Shown: positions 1 to 9,641, counted from the stretch's first letter. The stretch is DNA of 64,000 bases from Anabaena catenula FACHB-362 (GCF_014698735.1 NZ_JACJTQ010000006.1:1-64000); one strand, 5' to 3'. Translations and numbers: made by a program. The notes: a model not told the origin generated them from the letters alone.

Positions 1-695
1 GTGAGGATTGCTCTGAATATATTCAAATATACTGCCCATAACGTCTTACCAAAAAATACACTTTTATATTCTTATACCATAATTTAATTCTTTTTCGGAG
101 ATGTCTATTGTAATATTTAAGGGTTACAGAAAATTATTAAGTCTGAATCAGGATAACCAGGATTTAAGGATTTACAGGATGTTATTTTGTAGTCAAATCT
201 TCCCTAATTTTGACATCATTAATTATATGAATAAGAAGATTAATAAAAGAAGTCGGGGATCTAAATTTTGATAACTGAAAATTTTTCTCTGTGTCCTCTG
301 TGTCTCTGCGGTTCGTTAAAAAAATAGCCATCTAACAGCAATACCAAATAGAATAAAACATCAAAAATAACTGAACGCAGATAAACACAGATAAATAGAG
401 AAAACATCCTGTAAATCCTTAAATCCTGAACATCCTGATTCAGACAATTCTTTCTTAGCGTCTTTGCTTCTAACGCACTTCGTGCTAAAGCCTACGGCAC
501 GCTCCACGAACGCTTCGCTGGAGCGTCTCTGCGCGAAACTTAAATCTCAAAAATCCCCACAAATAACTTATCAATAACATCCTGTAAATCCTAGAATCCT
601 GGACATCCTGATTCAGACAAAATACATAAATTAAGGTGCGTTACGCTGTCGCTAACACACCCTACTTTGACTGTGGGTAATTGGTAATCGTTTTT
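1..695. repeat. Gene-free stretch with dispersed repeats
   Basis: No gene is seen here. A 42-base unit (141-182) recurs in inverted orientation at 404-445 and 577-618; all copies share the core ATCCTGATTCAG or its complement, with related CCTGTAAATCCT arms. The piece at 480-540 contains the palindrome-rich CTACGGCACGCT type repeat of Nostoc-group genomes, and 290-325 is a 'CTCTGTGTCTCTGCGG' type dispersed repeat. These look like non-coding interspersed repeats rather than transposon remains; no ORF or terminal inverted repeats were found. Confidence 0.7.
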
Positions 696-780
696 CCAAT
701 GACCAATGACCAATGACCAATGACCAATGACCAATGACCAATGACCAATGACCAATGACCAATGACCAATGACTAATGAC
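696..780. repeat. Heptanucleotide tandem repeat (CCAATGA)n
   Basis: About eleven near-perfect copies of CCAATGA, followed by two degenerate GACTAAT copies that run into the stop codon of cysH. This is the short tandem repeat (STRR) class common in heterocystous cyanobacteria. Copy number is likely to vary between strains. Confidence 0.9.
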
Positions 781-1484
781 TAAATGTGAATTCCACATTC
801 AGTTTTTTCACTTCCTCTCCAACGTCCTGCGCGTTCGTCTTCACCGTCAGCTACTTTAGTGGTAATAGGTTCATCACCAATGCTGGGATAACCTTGGTCA
901 TGAAGAGGATTGTAAATTACCTTATGTTCAGCTACATAAGCCCAACTATCTTGGCGTGTCCAAGCCGCAATGGGATTTACTTTTAATCTTCCTAGATTAT
1001 CTAATTCAAATATAGGCATATTCGCACGGGTCACAGCTTGGTCACGACGACGACCTGTAATCCAAGCGAAAGTCTTGAGTTCGTCTAAGCCCCGTAACAG
1101 GGGTTCAATTTTTGTAATGTTGTGGAATTGACTAATATCTTTTTCCCAAAGCGCTTCACCAAACCTAGCAGCAAAGGCTTCGCGGGTTTCTACATCTGGA
1201 GTTTTATAAGTTTGTAAATCTAGATTATAGATTTCTTTAGCTTTCGCAACTAGTTCTAGGGTTTGGGGGAAGTGGTACAGGGTATCGAGAAAAATTACAG
1301 GAACTGGATGTTTGAGTTCAGTATAAAGAATATGCGTAATTACCAAGTCATCCACGTTAAAGGCGCTTGTTTGTACAAGTCCTGTGGGGATGTTCTCTAT
1401 GGACCACGCCAGTATTTCTTTGGGAGTGGCTGTTTCAAATTGCTGATTTAATTGCTGTAAGTCAAATGCTGTGGAAACTGTCAT
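780..1484 (-). CDS. cysH: Phosphoadenylyl-sulfate reductase (thioredoxin-dependent)
   Basis: Reduces PAPS to sulfite with thioredoxin in assimilatory sulfate reduction in the cytoplasm. The 234-residue length is usual for the family. The PP-loop-like N-terminal region (TSAFNVDDLVITHI, about 39-52), FLDTLYHF (65-72), GRRRDQ (144-149) and the C-terminal ECGIH with catalytic Cys230 are all present. The paired cysteines that would bind an iron-sulfur cluster in APS reductases are absent, which favours PAPS over APS as substrate. The gene stands alone; its stop codon touches a (CCAATGA)n tandem repeat. ATG start at 1484 is the first Met and gives the family N-terminus. Confidence 0.93.
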   Translation of the reverse strand: MTVSTAFDLQQLNQQFETATPKEILAWSIENIPTGLVQTSAFNVDDLVITHILYTELKHPVPVIFLDTLYHFPQTLELVAKAKEIYNLDLQTYKTPDVETREAFAARFGEALWEKDISQFHNITKIEPLLRGLDELKTFAWITGRRRDQAVTRANMPIFELDNLGRLKVNPIAAWTRQDSWAYVAEHKVIYNPLHDQGYPSIGDEPITTKVADGEDERAGRWRGSEKTECGIHI

Positions 1485-1775
1485 GATTATTTTTTAGACA
1501 AATTTTTGTTACCTTTATAAAAATTTATTTTATCCTATCAAGGCACATATTCTGACCGGAAACTGGGTAATGATTATGTACGGGTATTACTACAACCTCA
1601 ATCAAGGTCTGTTACTTAATGCAGGTATAAATTATCTGTGAGCAAAAATGAGCGAAAATTAATCATATACTAAGAAAGTTTAAGCGATTTTAAGTTTTAC
1701 CTGGATTTGCAAAGCTATTTATATTGATAATGCTATTCTTAACCTAAGCTTTAAAATACAAGGATTTTACTAGAA

Positions 1776-1880
1776 ATGAATAATACAAAACTACCAAATA
1801 GCTTGGGTCAATCTATAGTTATGGGTGTTTTAATCGTGTTGACTAGTGCTGGGATAATCACGATTATGAACATTTTTTAA
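1776..1880 (+). CDS. Small single-span membrane protein (34 aa), hypothetical
   Basis: A short ORF beginning MNNTKLPNSLGQSIVMG and ending in a hydrophobic stretch (VLIVLTSAGIITIMNIF) that could form one transmembrane helix. AAGGA at 1760-1764 lies 11 bases before the ATG, an acceptable Shine-Dalgarno. It lies in a 460-base gap between divergent/other genes and has a polar N-terminus followed by one helix, the usual look of a small membrane protein. I do not recognise a family; a chance ORF is possible. Confidence 0.45.
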   Translation: MNNTKLPNSLGQSIVMGVLIVLTSAGIITIMNIF

Positions 1881-1943
1881 TAACGGAAATTACCATCACA
1901 AAATGTCGGAGTTTTAGATGCTGAACTCTTTATTTATATATAT

Positions 1944-2225
1944 TTAAATATTCTGCAAAAACTCCACATTGGGTAATAAAGGATCTGTCACAATTCCCAC
2001 ACCAACAAAACCCCAACGTTTAAGGAAGTTTCCAATCTGTGTCCCAGGAAGAGGTTCTACAGCAAAGCGGTTTGCTACTTCTCTGGCATGGGTATTTAGA
2101 TAGCTCAGAGCATCAAAGTTTTCTCGAAACAGCAAAAGATAAACTGAATCGTCAGATTTGGGACGTGCTGTGAGATAACGTCCAGTGCTTTGCGATCGCA
2201 CAATATAATAATTTTCAGAAAGCAT
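1944..2225 (-). CDS. Conserved cyanobacterial hypothetical protein (93 aa)
   Basis: Begins MLSENYYIVRSQSTGRYLTA and ends LLPNVEFLQNI. It is soluble, without signal peptide or membrane span, and is rich in aromatic residues. I do not recognise a domain. It lies 38 bases downstream of the ABC permease gene on the same strand, so the two are probably co-transcribed; nothing else hints at its role. Codon use looks ordinary for the window. Confidence 0.65.
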   Translation of the reverse strand: MLSENYYIVRSQSTGRYLTARPKSDDSVYLLLFRENFDALSYLNTHAREVANRFAVEPLPGTQIGNFLKRWGFVGVGIVTDPLLPNVEFLQNI

Positions 2226-2263
2226 TGGTAGTCGGTAATTGGTAAGTTTCCTATTCCTAAAGA

Positions 2264-3310
2264 TTAATTCAAGTCTTCTAATTTAATTCGCGGATCTGCT
2301 GCTTTTAACATTAAATCAGCAATTAAATTGCCAATAATTAACAACACTGCACTCATGACCAAGCTGGCCATGACTAAATATTGGTCTTTAGCTAAAACGG
2401 CTTGTAAAGTCAATTTTCCTAAACCTGGCCAATTAAAGAAATTTTCGGTAATAAATGCACCGCTTAATAAACTTGCTAATTCAAAACCCAATAAAGTAAT
2501 TAAAGGGTTGATAGCATTACGCAAAGCATGAACATATATGACACGATTTTCAGGAAGTCCCTTAGCACGGGCTGTTTGGATATAATCTTGACGCAATACA
2601 TCCAGTAATTGTCCGCGCATAATGCGTTGCAACCCGGCAAAACTGGTAATACTCAGGGCAATTAACGGTAAAATCATGTGCCATAGGATATCTAATATCT
2701 TACCCAGCCATGTCAGTTCAGCGTGATCGATACTAGTCATGTTACCCACCGGAAACAGTGGAGTAGTTACTTGGGCGAAGAATAATAAGAATAAGGCGGT
2801 AATAAAACTCGGAAACCCCTGTCCAGCATAGCTAATTACCTGCAAAACCTTATCAGTGCCACGATTTTGCTTGACAGCAGCGAGGATACCCAGAGGAATA
2901 GCGATCGCCCATGTTGTAATTAAAGAAGCGATCGCTAACAACAAAGTCGCTGGTACTCTTTCCAACAACAGCGACCCTACAGAGCGTTGATAAACAAAAC
3001 TTGTGCCAAAATCACCCTTAGTCACAATTCGAGTTAACCACAGCCAAAACTGCTCAGGCCAAGACTTATCTAAACCAAATTGTCGGCGTATTTCCTCAAT
3101 CCGTTCCGGGGAAATTTTCGGATTTTGCCGCAGGGTATCTACATAATCTCCCGGAGACAACTTCATAATGAAAAACGACAAAGCCGAAGCTAAAAAAATC
3201 GTCAACAGCGCCTGTAGTAACCGTTTGACCACATAAATAAAAGTTTCATTTGAGATTAGCTTAATTAGCCAATCTCGACTGGTCTCCAATGAAATTTTTG
3301 TAGAAGTCAT
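2264..3310 (-). CDS. ABC transporter permease, DppB/OppB family
   Basis: Inner-membrane permease of a peptide/nickel-type ABC importer. The 348 residues show an N-terminal membrane span (about 28-50), a periplasmic segment with the family text SPGDYVDTLR, and five further spans. The EAA-like coupling loop is recognisable around residues 228-260 (ARAKGLPENRVIYVHALRNA), as is LLSGAFITENFFNWPGLG near the C-terminus. It is an orphan: no second permease, ATPase or binding protein gene is beside it, so partners must be encoded elsewhere. The substrate cannot be told from sequence. It lies between apt (upstream on the same strand) and a small hypothetical gene. Confidence 0.88.
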   Translation of the reverse strand: MTSTKISLETSRDWLIKLISNETFIYVVKRLLQALLTIFLASALSFFIMKLSPGDYVDTLRQNPKISPERIEEIRRQFGLDKSWPEQFWLWLTRIVTKGDFGTSFVYQRSVGSLLLERVPATLLLAIASLITTWAIAIPLGILAAVKQNRGTDKVLQVISYAGQGFPSFITALFLLFFAQVTTPLFPVGNMTSIDHAELTWLGKILDILWHMILPLIALSITSFAGLQRIMRGQLLDVLRQDYIQTARAKGLPENRVIYVHALRNAINPLITLLGFELASLLSGAFITENFFNWPGLGKLTLQAVLAKDQYLVMASLVMSAVLLIIGNLIADLMLKAADPRIKLEDLN

Positions 3311-3354
3311 AATTTGCTAATTGTCGTCATTTCTGGAAAACCAATCACCAATGA

Positions 3355-3873
3355 CTAATATTCAACAACAGATATTATTGGCACATCCGGCAGATGTTTT
3401 CGCCCTTGTAAATCCCGTAGCTCGATGATAAACCCAAACCCTACAAGTTTGCAGCCAATCTTTTGTAACAACTTTGCTGTCGCGCTTGCAGTCCCACCCG
3501 TAGCAATCAAATCATCGACAATCAAAACCCTACTACCTGGATGTATTGCATCCTGATGCACTTCCAAGCTGTCTGTACCATACTCTAGTTCATAATCAAT
3601 GCGATGAACCGCTGCTGGTAACTTGCCTTTTTTACGCACGGGAATAAAACCAGCACCTAATTGATAAGCTAGAGGCGCACCAAAAATGAACCCACGAGAT
3701 TCCATCCCCACAACGCAATCCACCTTGAATTCAGATTCAACGCATTTTTGTGTTAAGAAGTCAATGGTGTAGCGCAAACCATCTGGATCACGCAGTAAGG
3801 TGGTAATATCCCGAAATAATATTCCCGGCTTAGGAAAATCTGGTATGTCACGAATCAGAGACTTTAAATCCAT
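3355..3873 (-). CDS. apt: Adenine phosphoribosyltransferase
   Basis: Salvages adenine to AMP using PRPP in the cytoplasm. The 172-residue length is standard. The PRPP-binding motif [14 protein letters not shown] sits at residues 116-129, and the N-terminus ([19 protein letters not shown]) and [14 protein letters not shown] (about 56-69) are typical of Apt. It lies 44 bases upstream of the DppB-type permease on the same strand; the functional link, if any, is unclear. Confidence 0.95.
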   Translation of the reverse strand: MDLKSLIRDIPDFPKPGILFRDITTLLRDPDGLRYTIDFLTQKCVESEFKVDCVVGMESRGFIFGAPLAYQLGAGFIPVRKKGKLPAAVHRIDYELEYGTDSLEVHQDAIHPGSRVLIVDDLIATGGTASATAKLLQKIGCKLVGFGFIIELRDLQGRKHLPDVPIISVVEY

Positions 3874-4289
3874 AGTTTGTGCAGTTGTCAGGCTTGATCT
3901 GTAGGACGCAACAAATAATCGTGAGGTAAATAGGGCTGATCAGTTTTTTTGTCTCTATGTACTAGCCTCTAGTCCTCAATTTCAGATACCTGAGAAATCG
4001 TACACTATAATGTCATACCCTGGAGATGAGGAATTTTGTTTCATGATCCATTGACGATAACGGAGAACTTAACCCAAGCTAGAGATATATCTCTACTACC
4101 AACAAAAGGCAGATGAACAAATGCTTTAAAACTTTCATTACAGTATACGGAAACCTGTGAGTAACAAGAGTAAGTATTCTATATATTGGGCTGCTCATGC
4201 CATCACCACAAGCCTAAGTTATGGTTTGGCTCTATATCTTAAATTTTGTTTGACTCAGTTTATTGGAATAGCACAAGGTATTTTAGAGA
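3874..4289. other. Intergenic region between divergent apt and DUF3038
   Basis: 416 bases between divergently transcribed genes. It must hold two promoters, but I could not pick a convincing -35/-10 pair. A 59-codon GTG-initiated frame (4157-4336) overlaps the DUF3038 start out of frame and is judged a chance ORF. Nothing else recognised. Confidence 0.5.
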
Positions 4290-4916
4290 ATGAATGTCTC
4301 CGCAAGTTTAACGCCGTTCAACAGTCCAACTCCTGAGGCCATGCCGATGATTCTGGACACTTTACCAGATCCGGCGATCGCTCCCAAGGGATGTCCTCGC
4401 AGAACGGCGTTGCAAATAGACCTCATGTTACTGGCAATAGAAGCTTTAGAGCTTGGCGGTTCTGAAGCCATCCTGTCATTTGCCCAAGAGTTAGATCTAA
4501 AAGGAATTATTAAAGATCGGGTAAATTTATGGCGGATGCGTAGCTCTAACCCACTGCGGCGAGCGCATATCCGCAGACCATTAGGCATCCTGGAAGCAAA
4601 AGCACTAGTAGTCATCACTTGCTACATAGCTAGGCGGTTAACAGTTGTTATCCGTCAGCTACTAATGATATATCAACAACTGTCCGAAAAGCAGATTCCA
4701 CTGGAACAAAATTTGCGTTTAGCTAATTATCTAGAGCGGTTTAGAGCGCATTTCAAGAGCCGGATGAATCCTAGACGTTCTGTTTCACTGACATTAAACT
4801 CTGATGAAAAATTAGATGAATTGGCTATAGATTTATTAGGAAAATTACTATTCTGCACTGGTACAGCTGGAATGCAGCGTTTCTGGATTTCTCTTTTTGA
4901 CGGTGAAGTGGAATGA
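4290..4916 (+). CDS. DUF3038 domain protein
   Basis: A 208-residue cyanobacterial protein of unknown function that I place in DUF3038 from the pattern RTALQIDLMLLAIEALELGG, the conserved R-W-R-M-R-S-like basic stretch and its partner gene. It is predicted helical and soluble. Its stop codon overlaps the ATG of the following DUF4335 gene (ATGA, 4913-4916), so the two are translationally coupled and probably act together. Met18 (4341) is an alternative start; the first ATG is used because GAGAATG immediately precedes it. Confidence 0.8.
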   Translation: MNVSASLTPFNSPTPEAMPMILDTLPDPAIAPKGCPRRTALQIDLMLLAIEALELGGSEAILSFAQELDLKGIIKDRVNLWRMRSSNPLRRAHIRRPLGILEAKALVVITCYIARRLTVVIRQLLMIYQQLSEKQIPLEQNLRLANYLERFRAHFKSRMNPRRSVSLTLNSDEKLDELAIDLLGKLLFCTGTAGMQRFWISLFDGEVE

Positions 4917-6343
4917 ATATTCAACGTAAGTACAGTTTACCTAATTGCACGCTGCTGTTAGAGGGATTAAGTGATATCACAATATCTGCCCACTTTCAAG
5001 ACCTCCGCCCAGAACTATCTATATTGGTAAATGCCGAATGCTATTTATCTAGTTATACTCAGCCTATAGCCGGAGGGCGGGAATTTTTTGAAAGCTTGGT
5101 GAGGGCTGTAAGTGCCTATGCTCAAGAAGTTTTAAGTAATGTACCCAACCCCCAAGCACACAACCATGAGTCGGAACTAGTGGAGTTGCAAAAAATTGAC
5201 AGCAACCGACACAGATTAATCGTACATTCAGAAATTGGTGCAGAGGGTTTTGAGCCTAATACCAACGATGGTACACAGCCATCTATTCAAATAGATTTGA
5301 ATACGGTGCAGTTGTTTGATTTAGTGGAGGCAGTAGATCAGTTTTTTGCTGATACTCAAACATTACCAGAGTTATCACTAGAACTACAACCAGTCACTAG
5401 ACGCTATGGTGGCGCTAGTCAAGTATTGCTCAAGCAAGCAGTACCCGCGACTGTGGGAGTATCGAGTTTGGCCGTTGCTGCGATCGCTTTTAGCTTAATT
5501 CCTCCTCCCCAAGTACGTCCACCTGAACCGCAGCCAGAGGAACAGTCCAGCACGACAACACCCACAGCCTCACCCACGACAACACCCACAATTGAAGCCT
5601 CACCCACAGATTCACCCACAGCCTCACCCACAGCCTCACCCACACCGATTATTAGAGATTTGGAAGCACTTCTGAGTTCAGTTCCAGAAATTACTGACCC
5701 CTCCCAACTACGTGCATTAAATCGCCAAGTTTATAATCAAATTCATCCAGCTTGGAATAATCGTTCTGAATTAACCGAAGATTTGATCTATCGTTTAGGT
5801 GTGGCTGCCGATGGTAGTATCATCGGTTATAAAGCTGTGAACAAAGCTTCAAATAATACAGTAGATAAAACACCGCTGCCCAATCTACTATACAATCCTG
5901 CTAACCGCCGCATCGCCAACGAACCCATCGCTCAATTCCGAGTAGTCTTTAATAGAAAAGGTATTTTAGAAGTCAGTCCTTGGCTGGGATACACTAAAAA
6001 ACCAGAAGTAATCGGCGAAAAAATCACTGACTCCAAAAAAGTCAAAGATTTAAACCAAAAGCTCTATGGTATGATTCGCCAAAATTGGAGTGTAACACCC
6101 ACATTTACCACAGATTTGAAATATCGGGTGGCGGTAAACAAGGATGGTGTTATTGCTGACTATGAACCACTCAACCAAGTAGCCTTTGACTATTTTCGGG
6201 AAACACCACTACCACAGATTTTCCAATCCGTTTACGGCTCAAACGTAGCTGCTCCCAATAATAAAGAAGCTCTCGGTCACTTCCAAGTGGTATTTAAGCC
6301 TAACGGCACACTAGAAGTTACCCCTTGGGAAGGATACAGGTAA
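4913..6343 (+). CDS. DUF4335 domain protein with Pro/Thr/Ser linker and repeated C-terminal module
   Basis: 476 residues. The N-terminus (IQRKYSLPNCTLLLEGL) is the DUF4335 signature. A hydrophobic stretch at about 178-197 (VGVSSLAVAAIAFSLIPPP) is a likely membrane anchor, followed by a Pro/Thr/Ser-rich spacer of ASPT-type repeats (about 205-245). The C-terminal part contains two related copies of about 105 residues, each with an R.LN.(Q/K).Y..I...W start and an FQVVF..NG.LEV(S/T)PW.GY end. This suggests a cytosolic domain, a membrane span and two outward-facing repeats. It is coupled to DUF3038 by a 4-base overlap. Function unknown. Confidence 0.8.
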   Translation: MNIQRKYSLPNCTLLLEGLSDITISAHFQDLRPELSILVNAECYLSSYTQPIAGGREFFESLVRAVSAYAQEVLSNVPNPQAHNHESELVELQKIDSNRHRLIVHSEIGAEGFEPNTNDGTQPSIQIDLNTVQLFDLVEAVDQFFADTQTLPELSLELQPVTRRYGGASQVLLKQAVPATVGVSSLAVAAIAFSLIPPPQVRPPEPQPEEQSSTTTPTASPTTTPTIEASPTDSPTASPTASPTPIIRDLEALLSSVPEITDPSQLRALNRQVYNQIHPAWNNRSELTEDLIYRLGVAADGSIIGYKAVNKASNNTVDKTPLPNLLYNPANRRIANEPIAQFRVVFNRKGILEVSPWLGYTKKPEVIGEKITDSKKVKDLNQKLYGMIRQNWSVTPTFTTDLKYRVAVNKDGVIADYEPLNQVAFDYFRETPLPQIFQSVYGSNVAAPNNKEALGHFQVVFKPNGTLEVTPWEGYR

Positions 6344-6382
6344 TAATTCGTAATAGTGCCTACGGCAGGCTACCGCCAACGT

Positions 6383-6411
6383 AATTCGTAATTGAAAATT
6401 AATTACGAATT
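6383..6411. terminator. Candidate bidirectional terminator
   Basis: Perfect 10-base inverted repeat (AATTCGTAAT / ATTACGAATT) with a 9-base spacer between the convergent DUF4335 and PBP genes. It is AT-rich, so hairpin stability is modest, and no long T-run follows; placement between convergent stops is the main support. Confidence 0.4.
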
Positions 6412-6417
6412 CTGAAT

Positions 6418-8688
6418 TTATTTGGTGATTTTCCCCATATAATTTCCCCATAACTGGGCGGCTTGAGCGCTACTACCAGATGTGGGGGAATTATTGTCAT
6501 TTCCTAGCCAAATACCAGTTACAAGCTGCCGACTGGGAATAAAACCAATAAACCACAAGTCAACGTTTTTATCCGTTGTCCCAGTTTTGCCCCCTTCACC
6601 CAGTCCAATAGCTGCGCTGCGTCCAGTACCTCTGGTGATTACCCCACGCATCAAATCAATCATCTCATTAGCAACTTCCGTCTTCAGCACTCGCTTATTA
6701 CCATTGGGATCTTGGTCGAAGGAGTAGATGACACGACAGGTTTTTAAATCTTTACGATCTTGACAATCACTGCTGTCTAGAATTCGACTAATAGCATGAG
6801 GAGGATTCCATACCCCGCGATTGCCAATAGCCCCAAAAGCACCAGTCATTTCTAAAACATTGACGACACTTTGACCCAATACCAAGCCAGGAACGGGGTC
6901 AAGTGAAGATTTAACTCCCAAACGCTGCGCCATATCTACTACTTTATTCAACCCAATTTCTCTAGCAATCCGCAGAGCAATGGGGTTTTCTGAAAGAGCA
7001 AAGCCGGTGGCTATATCTAAACTACCACCAGATCCAGAACGGCAAGGTCTGTAGGTAAATCCTTGCCAAGTTAAAGGAGCGCAAGAATAACCCCTTGAGG
7101 GTGATATCCCCTGCTCAATGGCAGCAGCATAAGCAAAAATCTTAAAAGTAGAACCTGGTTGTCTTTTGGCTTGAATCGCACGATTAAACTGACTTTTTCT
7201 GTAATCAGTTCCCCCTACCATCGCCAATATACCCCCAGTTCTGGAGTCGAGAGTGACCATTCCCCCTTGAGAAAAACGAAAACTTGAACCAGCGTTACTG
7301 ACTGAATTCCGCAGGGCAGTTTCCGCTTGTGCTTGAATTGCTGGGTCTAGCTGGGTTTCGATGATATAGTTACCTTCTCTGGCGGCTCCTTCTCCTAAAA
7401 TCGCTTCTAGTTCTTGAAAGACATAATTATAAAAGTACGGGGCAATTGTCTTAGCTTGCCGTTCACAGACTTTAGGGCTGACTTGGACAGTGGAGCGTCT
7501 AGCTCGGTTGGCTTCTTCTGCTGAGATTTTGCCCATTTCCAGGAGTCGCTTAATCACACGGTTACGGTAATCAGCTGCCCCTAGTTTATTAGGACCATCT
7601 CCACAAAAATCAAAGGCATTGGGAGCAGGCAAAATCCCTACTAAAGTTGCTGCTTCTGAGAGAGTTAATTCTTTAGCTGACTTTTCAAAGTAATATTTAG
7701 CTGCATCCTCAAAGCCAGAAGTATCTGCCCCCAAAAACACGCGATTTAAGTAAGTCAGCAAAATATCATCTTTGCTGTAAAAAGTTTCTAGTTTCAGGGC
7801 GACTACTGCTTCCCGCAATTTCCGCTCTAATGAATCTTGTCTACCTACATAATCGCGGAACAAACTACGGGCAACTTGCTGAGTAACTGTACTAGCGCCT
7901 TGTTGGACATCGCCGCTACGACTATTAATCAGTACGGCTCGCAATACCCCTAAAGGATCTACGCCAAAGTGCCAATAATAACGACTATCCTCGGAAGCTA
8001 CCACAGCAGCTGGCAAATAAGGACCAAAATTTGATAGCTGCTTGAGGTCTACGTGAGCAATATTTCTAGGCTCCCGGAGTGGAGTAGAACCATCACGGGC
8101 GTAAACAACCACGGGGGCGCGAGTAGCGGTTGGGAGGGGGCTAACGGAAAATTTCAGCCATTCAACGCCAATGACTAAAGCAAATAAGGCACTGACACCA
8201 CCTACACCATATATCCCCCACGTTGCAGCTTTTACATACCAAGCTGGAGGATCGACGTATTGCAACCGCACGGAAGCGGCAAGTTCTGGTGGTCCTAAGG
8301 TAAAGATATCACCGTGACGAAGTTCTAGAGAAGTGACTCGCCGCTTGCCAATATAAATGCCATTGGTAGAATTTTCATCTTTGATGGTGAAAATAGGAGT
8401 CCTTTGGCTGGAATCTCGCGACAGTGACAGATGAATTTGACTGACAACGGGGTTGCGGACGACGATATCAGCAGATTTGGAACTACGACCGAGAATATAG
8501 CGATCGCCCAACAGCGGATATATTTCCGCTTTATCTGCCCCCGCATCCTGCACCCAGAGTTCCGGTACTTTGGCATTGGGCTTGAGCGCTAGTTTAGAAA
8601 AATCAACCCTAGCTTGAATAGTATTTACGGCTTGTGTCAGTTGACCAAGGAACGTTTGTGGCTTTTGAGGCGGTTGCGGGGAACTCAT
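6418..8688 (-). CDS. Class A penicillin-binding protein with N-terminal FHA domain
   Basis: A 756-residue bifunctional peptidoglycan synthase. An FHA domain comes first (about 64-130; GRSS at 67-70, later STNG), then one membrane span (about 157-178). The GT51 glycosyltransferase follows, with EDSRYYWHFG at 233-242 (catalytic Glu233) and QGASTVTQQ at 263-271. The transpeptidase has active-site STFK at 513-516, SEN at 566-568 and KTGT at 701-704. All catalytic motifs are intact. The cytoplasmic FHA domain binds phosphothreonine in known families, so the enzyme may be steered by a Ser/Thr kinase. Cyanobacterial PBP1 proteins of this FHA-GT-TP layout are known. Convergent with the DUF4335 gene. 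Confidence 0.93.
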   Translation of the reverse strand: MSSPQPPQKPQTFLGQLTQAVNTIQARVDFSKLALKPNAKVPELWVQDAGADKAEIYPLLGDRYILGRSSKSADIVVRNPVVSQIHLSLSRDSSQRTPIFTIKDENSTNGIYIGKRRVTSLELRHGDIFTLGPPELAASVRLQYVDPPAWYVKAATWGIYGVGGVSALFALVIGVEWLKFSVSPLPTATRAPVVVYARDGSTPLREPRNIAHVDLKQLSNFGPYLPAAVVASEDSRYYWHFGVDPLGVLRAVLINSRSGDVQQGASTVTQQVARSLFRDYVGRQDSLERKLREAVVALKLETFYSKDDILLTYLNRVFLGADTSGFEDAAKYYFEKSAKELTLSEAATLVGILPAPNAFDFCGDGPNKLGAADYRNRVIKRLLEMGKISAEEANRARRSTVQVSPKVCERQAKTIAPYFYNYVFQELEAILGEGAAREGNYIIETQLDPAIQAQAETALRNSVSNAGSSFRFSQGGMVTLDSRTGGILAMVGGTDYRKSQFNRAIQAKRQPGSTFKIFAYAAAIEQGISPSRGYSCAPLTWQGFTYRPCRSGSGGSLDIATGFALSENPIALRIAREIGLNKVVDMAQRLGVKSSLDPVPGLVLGQSVVNVLEMTGAFGAIGNRGVWNPPHAISRILDSSDCQDRKDLKTCRVIYSFDQDPNGNKRVLKTEVANEMIDLMRGVITRGTGRSAAIGLGEGGKTGTTDKNVDLWFIGFIPSRQLVTGIWLGNDNNSPTSGSSAQAAQLWGNYMGKITK

Positions 8689-9128
8689 CGGCTATATCAC
8701 ATCACACGCTGTTAGTGAAGAATCGGGCGAATCGTAATTTTAATGCTAGTCTGTCACCATTTTACTCACAAGCTATAAATAAATTGACTGTACGGAATTT
8801 TGTTGGTTTAATATAACACCTATTTGCTGTTTAGCAAACAACATTATTTTGTGACTTTTAGTACTAGTTTACGGACAGAAAAATTTCTATCTCTATTACT
8901 GGATGCCTATTCTAGCTCAAAAAACTAGCAGCACAAGGACAATTTCTATATTTAGGTTTGTATTGCTAGAAACTACTCTGCAATCAACCAAATGTTTAAA
9001 TTTGACTGCCGCCAAACATCTCTACCACCTATGGCAAAATTGTACATCTTCCTTTAGAAAGATTTTCTCCAATTAATTGTTTGATTTAATTGGCGAAGTG
9101 TTCCGTTGACCTTGAGGTGAATTTCCGA
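8689..9128. other. Intergenic region, no gene recognised
   Basis: 440 AT-rich bases between the divergent PBP gene and the small secreted protein gene. It must carry promoters for both; no RNA gene, repeat array or clear regulator box was seen. GAGGTGA at 9114-9120 is the Shine-Dalgarno of the downstream gene. Confidence 0.5.
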
Positions 9129-9641
9129 ATGAAGGGAAAATTTCTGACTCTGATTGGTACAGCCCTGACGTTGGCGCTGACTACGAATGTTGCTATGGCC
9201 GAGTCCAGTCAATCCCCTATGTCCGAAGAATCTAGTAGTTCATCTACTAATTCACCAACGGAAATCAAAATGTCACCACTAGGGATGAAAATTCTGTGCG
9301 AACGGTTTCCTCTCAATTCCCGTTGTCCCGGTGGTACAGCACTTAATTCTCCCATTCCTACTAGCACAACAGAACCAGCGGCAACTCCTGCTGAAAGCGG
9401 TACTAGTCCCGAAAGCACAACAGTACCAGCAACGACTCCCCCTGAAAGCGGTACTAGTCCTGAAAGCACAACAGTACCAGCAATTCCCACTTCTCCAGAT
9501 GCTGGCAATTCCAGTAACTTGACTCCTGCGCCAGGAAGTATGATTTTACCAAAATCAGATACACCAAACAGTAGCACGGAATCAGGTGCAAGTTCACCCA
9601 TGCAAGTTCCTAGTCAAGTTCCGGCTCAGGGTACTTTATAG
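9129..9641 (+). CDS. Small secreted Ser/Thr/Pro-rich repeat protein
   Basis: 170 residues when started at 9129 (MKGKFLTLIGTALTLAL...). GAGGTGA at 9114-9120 lies 8 bases upstream and decides this start over an in-frame ATG at 9090. A clear signal peptide ends near AMA-ES (about 25). The short conserved part around MKILCERFPLNSRCPGG contains two cysteines that could form a disulfide. The rest is low-complexity, including two copies of an ESTTVPA(T/I)P..ESGTSPES-like unit. It is probably an exported or cell-surface protein. Function unknown. Confidence 0.7.
   Translation: MKGKFLTLIGTALTLALTTNVAMAESSQSPMSEESSSSSTNSPTEIKMSPLGMKILCERFPLNSRCPGGTALNSPIPTSTTEPAATPAESGTSPESTTVPATTPPESGTSPESTTVPAIPTSPDAGNSSNLTPAPGSMILPKSDTPNSSTESGASSPMQVPSQVPAQGTL

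Noticed and set aside
696-780. Origin-like or iteron array
   Set aside because: Simple heptanucleotide repeat of a type scattered throughout the window; no DnaA box cluster or replication gene nearby.
4157-4336. 59-codon GTG-initiated ORF with hydrophobic stretches upstream of DUF3038
   Set aside because: Overlaps the DUF3038 coding region out of frame, no ribosome binding site, no recognisable family.
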